From Methanomassiliicoccaceae archaeon UBA480 (GTDB taxonomy: Archaea; Thermoplasmatota; Thermoplasmata; Methanomassiliicoccales; Methanomethylophilaceae): DNA of 10,610 bases. Made by a program: the position numbers and the translations under genes. Of this stretch, positions 1 to 5,971 are shown piece after piece. Numbering within the stretch: position 1 is the first letter of the stretch; every line of letters begins with the position of its first letter. Under the pieces are notes generated by a model. It saw only the letters and a list, made by a program, of their open reading frames with translations, searched no databases and was not told where the DNA came from. The stretch is taken from NCBI GenBank assembly GCA_002506425.1, contig DAXO01000030.1, positions 1 to 10,610 on the forward strand. The letters run 5' to 3'.

Positions 1-14
1 TGAACGCGCATAAC

Positions 15-22
15 GCTTATAC
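15..22 (+). promoter_or_regulatory. TATA-like box before thiL
   Basis: GCTTATAC is centred about 26 bases before the thiL ATG. In archaea transcription starts about 25 bases after the TATA box, which would place the start at or next to the ATG. This fits a leaderless mRNA and the absence of a Shine-Dalgarno sequence. The match is weak and the window begins only 14 bases upstream. Confidence 0.35.
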
Positions 23-44
23 AGACAGCATCGATAATCTTGCG

Positions 45-1640
45 ATGACGTTGATCGGCGAGCTGGGAGAACGGGAACTCATTGCTGATTTCTGCACATT
101 CATCCGCAAAGAAGGGAGCGTTGGGCCCGGGGACGATGCGGCGGTTCTGACGAACGGCACCGTGGCATCTACGGACATCGTCACCTTCGACAGGCACTTC
201 CCCGCGGGGATGACCTACGAGCAGTTCGGATGGTATGCGGCCGCGGTCAGCTTCAGCGACTTGGCTGCCATGGGGGCCAGACCCACCGGATTCCTAGCCG
301 CTCTCGCTCTGCCTGGCGATCTGGACGCACAGGCCGCATACGATATAATGAGCGGGATCAGCCAGTGTGCCGAATACTGCGGAACCGGGATCGCCGGAGG
401 GGATACGAAGATAGGCCCCGGCGTGGTCGCCGGCACCGCCCTCGGTTCCATGGACGGCAGGAGGCCGATGCTGCGCTCGGGCGCCAAACCCGGGGATGCT
501 GTGGCCGTGACCGGCCCTCTGGGGGGTCCTGCAGCCGGATTCGTCTCCCTGGAGCTCGGAATCGAGGCGGATGAGGCCCGTCAGTCGCTCTACGTCCCCG
601 TTCCCCGCGTCGCCGAAGGGATGGCGTTGGCTGAATCGGGAGCCGTGACGTCATGCATGGACCTCTCGGACGGCCTCGGCACGGCACTCAACACATTGTG
701 CTCGGCGTCGAATGTAGGGATGGATGTCGAACTATCGTTCATTCCGCGCGGACCATCCGTCGAGGAGATGGCCGAAGCATCCGGAAAATCGGAGGCGGAC
801 CTCCTCATCGGATGGGGAGGAGAGTACGAGCTCGTATTCACTGCAGACCCCGACCGGCTCGACCGGCTGTATGATAGGGAGATCGAATTCCACATCATCG
901 GAATGGTCAACGACTCGGACTCGCCGCAGCTGATAGACGGAGAAGGAAGGAGGAGGATTCCGTATGGCGAATACCGAACGCGTCGAAGCGGCATACTACA
1001 CCCGCGAAGGAGACGTCTATGTGTGCGGCCTGTGCCCGCACAGGTGCAGAATAGCCCCGGGGCAGTACGGCAGATGCGGATCCCGCAGAGGGGACGAGGA
1101 CATGCTCGTCGCCTACTCCTACGGCAAGGTGTCGTCGCTGTGCGTCGACCCCATGGAGAAGAAGCCGCTGTTCCACTACAGGCCTGGAGGCCGCTGCTTC
1201 TCCGTAGGAAGCATCGGATGCAACATGAGCTGCCGCCACTGCCAGAACTACGCGATATCCATGCTTCCGTCCGGCAAGAAGAGGACGACCTACAAATCCC
1301 CTGTCGAACTGGCATCCATGTGCAGACGGGAAGGACAGGACGCCATGGCATTCACCTACAACGAGCCGGTCATATGGTACGAATACATCCTCGATGTGAA
1401 GAAGGCCGATCCGGGACTCAAGATCATCCTGGTCACCAACGGGCTAATCTGCGAGGAGCCGCTGCGCCACCTCTGCAAGGTGACGGATGCCATGAACATC
1501 GACGTGAAGGGATTCACGGACGAATTCTACATGAGGATATGCGGAGCGCACCTGAACGATGTTCTGAAATCTGTCGCCGTTGCATTCTCGGAAGGAGTCC
1601 ACATAGAGCTCACCTACCTTGTGATACCGGGACTCAATGA
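45..1640 (+). CDS. thiL: Thiamine-monophosphate kinase ThiL, frame without its expected stop
   Basis: ThiL phosphorylates thiamine monophosphate to thiamine diphosphate with ATP, the last step of cofactor biosynthesis, in the cytosol. Family motifs run in order in one frame: GPGDDAAVL (residues 27-35), STDIV (42-46), SDLAAMGARP (71-80), GGDTKIGP (118-125), RSGAKPGD (144-151), MDLSDGL (205-211) and GGEYELVFT (258-266). The family normally ends about ten residues after the stretch seen here as LIDGEGRRR (296-304), so the real protein should end near residue 310 (base 974). No stop occurs there. The same frame runs on to TGA at 1638-1640, across the downstream radical SAM gene, adding an arginine-rich sequence with no family resemblance. 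The conserved gene is therefore about 45-974. The ATG at 45 has no Shine-Dalgarno sequence but sits 26 bases after a TATA-like element, so it is probably leaderless. The kinase assignment is firm; the 3' end is uncertain. Confidence 0.85.
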   Translation: MTLIGELGERELIADFCTFIRKEGSVGPGDDAAVLTNGTVASTDIVTFDRHFPAGMTYEQFGWYAAAVSFSDLAAMGARPTGFLAALALPGDLDAQAAYDIMSGISQCAEYCGTGIAGGDTKIGPGVVAGTALGSMDGRRPMLRSGAKPGDAVAVTGPLGGPAAGFVSLELGIEADEARQSLYVPVPRVAEGMALAESGAVTSCMDLSDGLGTALNTLCSASNVGMDVELSFIPRGPSVEEMAEASGKSEADLLIGWGGEYELVFTADPDRLDRLYDREIEFHIIGMVNDSDSPQLIDGEGRRRIPYGEYRTRRSGILHPRRRRLCVRPVPAQVQNSPGAVRQMRIPQRGRGHARRLLLRQGVVAVRRPHGEEAAVPLQAWRPLLLRRKHRMQHELPPLPELRDIHASVRQEEDDLQIPCRTGIHVQTGRTGRHGIHLQRAGHMVRIHPRCEEGRSGTQDHPGHQRANLRGAAAPPLQGDGCHEHRREGIHGRILHEDMRSAPERCSEICRRCILGRSPHRAHLPCDTGTQ

Positions 1641-1989
1641 CTCCGAGAAGGAGGTCAGATCGTTCTGCGAATGGGTGAGGGACTCCCTGTCCTGCGACAT
1701 CCCGGTGCACTTCACCAGATTCCATCCCGACAACGAGATGACGGACGTCCAGTGGACTCCTCTCGAAACGGTCCTGGAATGCCGCAGGATCGGCATGTCA
1801 GTGGGCCTGAACTTCGTTTACGTGGGGAACACCCTCTCGGACGAGGCCGATGACACGTATTGTCCCGAATGCGGGAACGTCGCTGTCAGGAGACTCGGAT
1901 ATCTCGTGGATGCAGGCGGTCTCGACGGCTGCTCCTGCGCCCGCTGCGGACGTTTCCTGTACATGGTCAGACGAAGGCAGCCGCGATAG
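964..1989 (+). CDS. amrS: AmmeMemoRadiSam system radical SAM enzyme
   Basis: This is a radical S-adenosylmethionine enzyme of the family linked with AMMECR1 and Memo proteins; its substrate is not established. The cluster motif is C86-x3-C90-x2-C93 (CNMSCRHC), binding the 4Fe-4S cluster that cleaves SAM. It is preceded by a cysteine-rich N-terminus (CGLCPHRC, 21-28, plus C38). Later family stretches are TYNEP (131-135), VTNG (157-160), NIDVKGF (178-184), IPGLND (221-226) and HFTRFHPD (249-256). The C-terminus looks like a zinc ribbon, with CPEC at 300-303 and CSCARC at 323-328. The length of 341 residues is normal. The ATG at 964 follows a strong Shine-Dalgarno run (GGAGGAGG) about seven bases upstream. 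The gene starts within the expected end of thiL. It ends with TAG, unlike every other gene here; read-through would add 12 residues, to a TGA at 2023-2025. No AMMECR1 or Memo gene is in the window. Confidence 0.93.
   Translation: MANTERVEAAYYTREGDVYVCGLCPHRCRIAPGQYGRCGSRRGDEDMLVAYSYGKVSSLCVDPMEKKPLFHYRPGGRCFSVGSIGCNMSCRHCQNYAISMLPSGKKRTTYKSPVELASMCRREGQDAMAFTYNEPVIWYEYILDVKKADPGLKIILVTNGLICEEPLRHLCKVTDAMNIDVKGFTDEFYMRICGAHLNDVLKSVAVAFSEGVHIELTYLVIPGLNDSEKEVRSFCEWVRDSLSCDIPVHFTRFHPDNEMTDVQWTPLETVLECRRIGMSVGLNFVYVGNTLSDEADDTYCPECGNVAVRRLGYLVDAGGLDGCSCARCGRFLYMVRRRQPR
975..1640 (+). other. Open thiL frame running over amrS (probably non-functional extension)
   Basis: These 222 codons (221 sense codons plus TGA) continue the thiL frame after the point where ThiL proteins normally end. 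They lie entirely inside amrS, in another frame. The translation is rich in Arg, Gly, Pro and His, as expected from reading a GC-rich gene out of frame, and I recognise no domain. The first codon is CGA at 975-977. Base 975 is the third base of an ACC (Thr) codon in amrS, so a T there would give TGA, a proper thiL stop, without changing AmrS. Either the stop was lost by this kind of change, or a base was misread, or the protein really carries a long tail. The first two seem more likely. Confidence 0.5.
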
Positions 1990-2746
1990 CCAGCAGAAGG
2001 GCTGAAACCGCGAGCATGGGGATGAAGGGCGCCACCGGCGTCACCGACACCTCGGAGCAGCCCTCCGCCTTCAGCCTCCCGAGGATCTCCGGGGCGGAGT
2101 CGGGCGTCGCCCTGCATCTGACCGCTCTGCCCCCGGCCATATCCTACACCGGCCATTCGCGACGTGCATCCGCCTCTCCGACCGCCTTGCGATAGACCGT
2201 CGGGAACCGTGCCGAAGAACCATGCATCCTGCAGACCATCAGCACCCAGACGGCGGACATCGCGGAACCTGCAGTCGCCATAGCCAGCGCGGGCGGGAGA
2301 ATTCCGTGGTCTGAAGGCCACTCGGGCAGGATCAGCGATGCGATCATCAGGCATTTCGCGTCCGCACCTCCCGGGATCACCCTCAGACGATACATGGCCA
2401 GGAACATGAGGAACATCGGAAGCGGCGAAACGGGCGCACCTCCCGGGATCGAGAGGATTAGCAGCACCGACCCCGCAACCGTCGGGAGAACGGCTGCAGA
2501 CCCCGAAATTCTGGGACACAACGCATACAGCGTCAGCAAGGACGATCCTGCGAGATACATCATGGTCGGAACAGGCCCGGACTCGATTGATATAGCGCAT
2601 GACTCGACGATTATGCCCGGGACAGCCATAGCAACCCAGCACCTGTCCGGAACACGACGTTCGCGGATGTCCGCCATAGATGCCGGCACCATCGCGCACA
2701 TGAACACCAGGAACGATGCCGCCTTGATGAGCGTCTCGAGATCCAT
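1967..2746 (-). CDS. Archaeal A24 prepilin/preflagellin peptidase with in-frame amber codon
   Basis: This is a membrane aspartyl protease of the FlaK/PibD/EppA type, which removes class III signal peptides from archaellins and pilins. The first catalytic aspartate is D26 in ADIRERRVPD (25-34). The second is D129 in the IPGGADAK loop (124-131), the GxGD-type signature. Several hydrophobic helices follow. A conventional reading stops after residue 200 at TAG (2144-2146). The same frame then continues for 58 sense codons to TGA (1967-1969) and encodes what this family has at its C-terminus: a polar segment, then VSVTPVAPFIP and a final hydrophobic helix (about residues 239-259). Read through, the protein has 259 residues, close to the roughly 230 of FlaK. 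Without the tail the last helix would be missing. The ATG at 2746 lacks a Shine-Dalgarno sequence but lies 26 bases after a TATA-like box. No pilin or archaellin genes are nearby, so the substrate is unknown. The family call is firm; full-length translation is inferred. Confidence 0.78.
2144..2146 (-). other. In-frame TAG (amber) codon, candidate pyrrolysine site
   Basis: The minus strand reads GAA TGG CCG GTG TAG GAT ATG GCC, that is E-W-P-V-amber-D-M-A. The codons after TAG (1967-2143) use G or C in the third position almost throughout, as the flanking genes do, and continue the family homology. The downstream ATG at 2138-2140 has only a weak upstream TAGGAT as a possible ribosome site, so separate translation of the tail by coupling is possible but less attractive. 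Methanomassiliicoccales and some Methanosarcinales decode TAG as pyrrolysine; whether this organism does cannot be seen here. Alternatives are a recent nonsense mutation (for example from GAG) or a sequence error. Confidence 0.6.
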
Positions 2747-2767
2747 GAACGTATCTCGAAGCGAGGG

Positions 2768-2776
2768 TAGATAAGG
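2768..2776 (-). promoter_or_regulatory. TATA-like box for the prepilin peptidase gene
   Basis: On the minus strand this reads CCTTATCTA, centred 26 bases before the peptidase ATG at 2746. This is the spacing expected for a leaderless archaeal transcript, and there is no Shine-Dalgarno sequence before that ATG. Together with the MscS promoter it fills the 109-base divergent region 2747-2855. Confidence 0.4.
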
Positions 2777-2827
2777 CGAACGGCTGCATCCACACTTTCC
2801 GGATGTCCGTCGTTTCGATATGCATAG

Positions 2828-2836
2828 TTATATAAT
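2828..2836 (+). promoter_or_regulatory. TATA box of the MscS-family gene
   Basis: TTATATAAT is a near-ideal archaeal TATA box, about 24-25 bases before the ATG at 2856. Transcription would start at that ATG, giving a leaderless mRNA. The box lies downstream of an earlier in-frame ATG (2820), so it also argues against that ATG as the start. Confidence 0.65.
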
Positions 2837-2855
2837 GATGTCCAGTACGCATCGC

Positions 2856-4463
2856 ATGAACGTCAAGAGAATCGTCGCATTGCTCGCGATGATTGCAATC
2901 GTCGCGGTCGCTTCTTCCGCCGTGACGGACACAGACGGCGCATCCAGCGACTCGCAGGACGGAAAGATCAACGTCGTCGTGGAGGGGGGTTCGCCGATCC
3001 ATGTCTCCTTGGACAGCGGTCAGAGCAAGACGGTGCGCGTATACGTGCACAACGGCCTCTATGATGCGGCGATGATCGAAGTCGATCCGATAAGCGGATT
3101 CGGCGACGACGTGCACTCGACAGTCGTGCAGTCCGTCTCCCACTCGGACTCGTCGGACCTCGTGATGGGGCTGGGAGACACTGCGATCATAACCGTCGCG
3201 CTGAAGGCCGACAACTACGCCGACACCTCCGCGCACGTAGGCGTGCTCTCGTTCACCGTGGTGGACCTCACCTCCGAGGACAGAAGCACTGGATTCTCCG
3301 AGACGATAACCGTCGATATCACTTCGGTCTTCGTGGACGACCACTCGTACAACAAGTTCTTCGGAGTGTTCCCCAACACCTTCGACTATCCTCTGAACAG
3401 CCCCTGGTTCGCCGCCGCGGTGACGATAATCCTGTGGATCGTGGCGACGATCATCGTTTCGGAGCTCATCATACCCCTCTTCTCCAGACTGGCCGGCTCC
3501 AGAAAGACTCCCGAGGAGAAGAAGAGCCTCACGAAGCGCCTGACCACAACGATAACCGCGATCATGTTCGTGATCGCATTCAACGAATGCGCCCAGATAC
3601 TCGGCGCCAATGCGGAGGTGTCCCATTTCATCAGGGCGCTGTCCTCCGTGATATACGTGGTGCTGGGAGCGACCATAGCATGGCAGCTCTACACATTCAT
3701 CGTATCCGCTTTCCTGAAGGGACTCGACGAGAGCGCGGATGTCGACGGCATGGACATGTCCCTGTTCCCGCTGTTCAAGATGATCGGGAAGATCGCCATA
3801 TCGGTGGTAGCCGTGTGCACCGCCCTGGCGGCGTTCGGAGTCGATCTCGCCGGGATCATGGTGAGCGCGGGAGTGGTCACCTTGGGAATAACTCTCGGAG
3901 CGCAGAACACCCTCAACCAGTTCTTCAGCGGCATAGTGCTCCTCGCCACGCGTCCTTTCCACAAGGGCGACTTCGTCAAGATCGGAACGGAGTCGTATGT
4001 TGTGCGCAAGGTCAAGCTGATGTACACCGAGTTCGAGAACTGGGACAAGGATCAGATCGTCACGATACCCAACAACGTCGTGTCCTCGGCCACCTTGGTC
4101 AACCTCACGAAGGACCATCACAGGACCAGGGTGTTCATCTACATCGACGTGGCCTACGGATCGGACCTGGACAAGGTGAAGGAGTGCCTCGCCAGAGCCG
4201 GAGCCAAGCACCCTCATGTGATCACCGACGGATCCTGCACTCCCCCCAGCCCGAGGCTTGTGGAGTTCGCGGACAGCGGAATCACGTTCAGACTGGCCTG
4301 CTATGTGGACGACTACGACAACAGCTCCCACTACGCCGGACAGATAAGGGAGCTCGTATGGAAGGAGCTTACGGACAACGGCATCGAAGTCCCCTTCAGC
4401 AGGATACAGGTGGACATCCTGAGCGAGCCGGGCAACGGGAAGAGACCAGACGACTCCGCATGA
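2856..4463 (+). CDS. MscS-family mechanosensitive channel with extracytoplasmic N-terminal domain
   Basis: This is a small-conductance mechanosensitive ion channel of the cytoplasmic membrane, which releases solutes on osmotic downshock. I take ATG 2856 as start (535 residues). It gives a clear signal peptide (MNVKR, a hydrophobic run, then Ala-rich, about 1-22) and fits the TATA box. The ATG at 2820 would add 12 residues before it. Residues about 25-180 form a polar, beta-rich extracytoplasmic domain, possibly immunoglobulin-like (inference). Membrane helices follow at about 183-209, 230-252, 259-285 and 312-330. The pore helix and MscS signature come next: AGVVTLGITLGAQNTLNQFF (338-357), then SGIVLLATRPFHKGDFVKI (358-376). 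The beta domain contains TIPNN (403-407). The C-terminal alpha/beta domain ends with IEVPFSRIQVDI (510-521), as in MscS. The stop codon lies inside a hairpin. The gene is transcribed alone, divergent from the peptidase. The secreted N-terminal domain is absent from short bacterial MscS proteins. Confidence 0.9.
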   Translation: MNVKRIVALLAMIAIVAVASSAVTDTDGASSDSQDGKINVVVEGGSPIHVSLDSGQSKTVRVYVHNGLYDAAMIEVDPISGFGDDVHSTVVQSVSHSDSSDLVMGLGDTAIITVALKADNYADTSAHVGVLSFTVVDLTSEDRSTGFSETITVDITSVFVDDHSYNKFFGVFPNTFDYPLNSPWFAAAVTIILWIVATIIVSELIIPLFSRLAGSRKTPEEKKSLTKRLTTTITAIMFVIAFNECAQILGANAEVSHFIRALSSVIYVVLGATIAWQLYTFIVSAFLKGLDESADVDGMDMSLFPLFKMIGKIAISVVAVCTALAAFGVDLAGIMVSAGVVTLGITLGAQNTLNQFFSGIVLLATRPFHKGDFVKIGTESYVVRKVKLMYTEFENWDKDQIVTIPNNVVSSATLVNLTKDHHRTRVFIYIDVAYGSDLDKVKECLARAGAKHPHVITDGSCTPPSPRLVEFADSGITFRLACYVDDYDNSSHYAGQIRELVWKELTDNGIEVPFSRIQVDILSEPGNGKRPDDSA

Positions 4464-4485
4464 TTCTGCGGATTTCGCAGAATCA
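4461..4485 (+). terminator. Perfect hairpin that includes the MscS stop codon
   Basis: TGATTCTGCG (4461-4470) and CGCAGAATCA (4476-4485) form a perfect 10-bp stem around the five-base loop GATTT. The first three bases of the stem are the TGA stop codon. A T-rich stretch (TGTTTT, 4501-4506) lies 15 bases further on. It may terminate transcription or protect the mRNA 3' end. Archaeal terminators are mainly T-tracts, so the role is uncertain although the structure is plain. Confidence 0.55.
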
Positions 4486-4520
4486 CAAACCATTTACCCT
4501 TGTTTTCAACATCTCAAATT

Positions 4521-4543
4521 GCGGATAACCCTGCTTGTTCCGC
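4521..4543. promoter_or_regulatory. Imperfect dyad upstream of the lysine operon, possible operator
   Basis: GCGGA (4521-4525) and TCCGC (4539-4543) are inverted arms separated by 13 bases, with A/T symmetry just inside them. The dyad lies just upstream of the probable TATA box of the regulator gene, where an activator or an autoregulating Lrp-type protein could bind. It does not match a known Lrp consensus that I can name, and five-base arms can occur by chance. Confidence 0.25.
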
Positions 4544-4556
4544 GTTTTCCCATAGA

Positions 4557-4568
4557 TTAAATAATAAA
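4557..4568 (+). promoter_or_regulatory. Probable promoter (TATA box) of the lrp-dap operon
   Basis: TTAAATAATAAA is the most AT-rich stretch of the 149-base intergenic region and resembles an archaeal TATA box. Transcription would start near 4587, leaving a leader of about 25 bases with the ribosome site before ATG 4613. A second, weaker candidate is CTACATA at 4574-4580. No other convincing promoter is visible before the following five genes, so it probably drives the whole operon. Confidence 0.5.
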
Positions 4569-4612
4569 GAACTCTACATAGGCGGCATAAGGCCGGAGCG
4601 CAGTGATATCCG

Positions 4613-5035
4613 ATGATTGACAACCTCGACAAGAAGATCATAGAGCTGCTGAAGAAGGACTCAAGGTGCCCCTTCGTGGAGATAGCCAACCAGCTCGGCG
4701 TGTCCGAGGGGACCGTGCGCAGCAGGGTGCACAAGATGAGCGAGGAGGGAGTCATCAGAGGATTCACCATCAAGACCAGCTCCAAGAACGTCAAGGCCCT
4801 GGTTGAGATCAGCATCGCGGTCAACACCGACACGCAGGAGATAGCCAGGGAGCTGGCGAGCTACGACGGGGTCACGGAGGTGTTCGAAGTCACAGGCGAC
4901 CAGGACATCATCGCGATCGTCGACGTGGAGTCGTCCCAGCACCTCAACGACATCATCGAGAGGGTAAGGCGCTACGACAATATCCTCAGCACCAGGACAA
5001 GACTGATACTCAAGGAGCACTACGGGGAGGCTTGA
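4613..5035 (+). CDS. Lrp/AsnC-family transcriptional regulator
   Basis: This is a DNA-binding regulator of 140 residues, normal for the family. Residues about 1-50 form the winged helix-turn-helix, with the recognition region QLGVSEGTVRSRVHKM (27-42). Residues about 60-135 are the RAM/ACT-like domain that binds amino acids and mediates oligomerisation, with the typical VTEVFEVTGDQDIIAIV stretch. It is the first gene of the lysine operon and its end lies just before dapA, so it is a good candidate for a lysine-responsive regulator, comparable in position and family to LysM of Sulfolobus. The effector is inferred from context only. The ATG at 4613 is preceded by AGTGAT with a five-base gap, matching the GTGAT part of the extended archaeal ribosome-binding sequence. 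Autoregulation is likely for this family but not shown. Confidence 0.9.
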   Translation: MIDNLDKKIIELLKKDSRCPFVEIANQLGVSEGTVRSRVHKMSEEGVIRGFTIKTSSKNVKALVEISIAVNTDTQEIARELASYDGVTEVFEVTGDQDIIAIVDVESSQHLNDIIERVRRYDNILSTRTRLILKEHYGEA

Positions 5036-5040
5036 TAGAC

Positions 5041-5913
5041 ATGTTCGCAGGAACAGGGACCGCCCTCATCACCCCATTCAAGAAGGACGGCGAGATCGAC
5101 GAGGAGGCGCTCAGACGCCTGGTTGACTTCCAGGAATCCAACGGAGTCAACGTCCTCCTCCCGTGCGGAAGCACAGGAGAATCGGCGATGATGACGCACG
5201 CGGAGCACCTCCGCGTCGTAGAGATCGTTAGAGACCAAGCCAAGAAGGCCAAGATCTTGGCCGGCGCCGGGAGCAACTGCACCCGCGAGGCAGTGGAGCT
5301 GAGCAGATGTGCGCAGGACATAGGCGCGGACGGCATCCTATCCATCTCCCCATATTATGTGAAGCCGACCCAGGAAGGCATCTACAGGCACTATTCGGCC
5401 ATCGCCGACGCCGTCGACATACCTGTCGTGGTCTACAATGTCCCCGGAAGGACGGGATCGAACATCACCGCCGACACGCTCATGCGCTTGGCGGAGGTCG
5501 ACGGAATCTCAGGAGTCAAGGAGGCCAGCGGCAATATGGCGCAGATCGAGAACATACTCATGCGCCGCCCCGAGGGCTTCGAGGTCCTCAGCGGAGACGA
5601 TTCCCTCACCCTGGCAATAACCTGCCTGGGAGGAGACGGCGTGATCTCCGTCGCCAGCAACTGCTGCCCTGCCATGATGTCCGACCTGGTCAGCAACGCC
5701 AGGAGCGGGAACGTGGCTGCCGCCAGAAGCATCCACAAGAACCTTCTGCCGCTCTTCACCGGACTCTTCTCCGAATCCAACCCCATCCCGATAAAGTACG
5801 TCATGGGGCTGATGGGATACGGAACCGGCGAGCCGAGACTTCCTCTGACCCCCCTGTCGGAGGCCGGAAGGGAGAGGTTGGATCCTGTGCTGAAGACCCT
5901 GGGGATAGCATGA
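5041..5913 (+). CDS. dapA: 4-hydroxy-tetrahydrodipicolinate synthase
   Basis: DapA condenses pyruvate with aspartate semialdehyde, the first step committed to diaminopimelate and lysine; it is a cytosolic (beta/alpha)8 barrel. I prefer ATG 5041 (290 residues). It has a GGGGAGG ribosome site ten bases upstream and begins with MFAGTGTALITPF, as the family does. The TTG at 5032 would lie directly on that site. Active-site parts are visible: the Schiff-base lysine K160 in GVKEAS, Y132 in VYNVPGRTG, R137, S44-T45 in CGSTGES, and Y106 in SPYY. GGDGVISVASN (197-207) corresponds to the conserved loop near the C-terminal helices. It follows the regulator with a gap of five bases and precedes lysC. Other members of this superfamily (for example aldolases acting on keto sugar acids) look similar, but the surrounding lysine genes make DapA nearly certain. 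Confidence 0.96.
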   Translation: MFAGTGTALITPFKKDGEIDEEALRRLVDFQESNGVNVLLPCGSTGESAMMTHAEHLRVVEIVRDQAKKAKILAGAGSNCTREAVELSRCAQDIGADGILSISPYYVKPTQEGIYRHYSAIADAVDIPVVVYNVPGRTGSNITADTLMRLAEVDGISGVKEASGNMAQIENILMRRPEGFEVLSGDDSLTLAITCLGGDGVISVASNCCPAMMSDLVSNARSGNVAAARSIHKNLLPLFTGLFSESNPIPIKYVMGLMGYGTGEPRLPLTPLSEAGRERLDPVLKTLGIA

Positions 5914-5971
5914 CATCTGCAACTTCAACGGAGACGGCGCCTGGGTGCGTCGCGACAGAGGTGTTCTGACA

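Noticed and set aside
1967..2140. Tail of the peptidase as an independent 57-residue small membrane protein
   Set aside because: It is in the same frame as the peptidase and carries that family's C-terminal motif. Its ATG has no good ribosome site. Coupled re-initiation cannot be excluded but explains less.
2394..2774. Plus-strand open frame over the prepilin peptidase
   Set aside because: The peptidase on the minus strand has both catalytic aspartate motifs and membrane helices; the plus-strand frame has no such features.
2787..2805. CATCC / GGATG inverted repeat in the divergent promoter region
   Set aside because: Five-base arms with a nine-base spacer are easily found by chance, and nothing else supports an operator.
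2820..2855. Upstream ATG as start of the MscS-family gene
   Set aside because: It would place the TATA box inside the coding sequence and put 12 extra residues before a clean signal peptide that starts at ATG 2856.
1818..4493. Very long minus-strand open frame (891 codons) opposite the amrS end, the peptidase and the MscS gene
   Set aside because: It overlaps well-recognised genes in another frame, shows no family motif and has the composition of an antisense shadow in GC-rich coding DNA.
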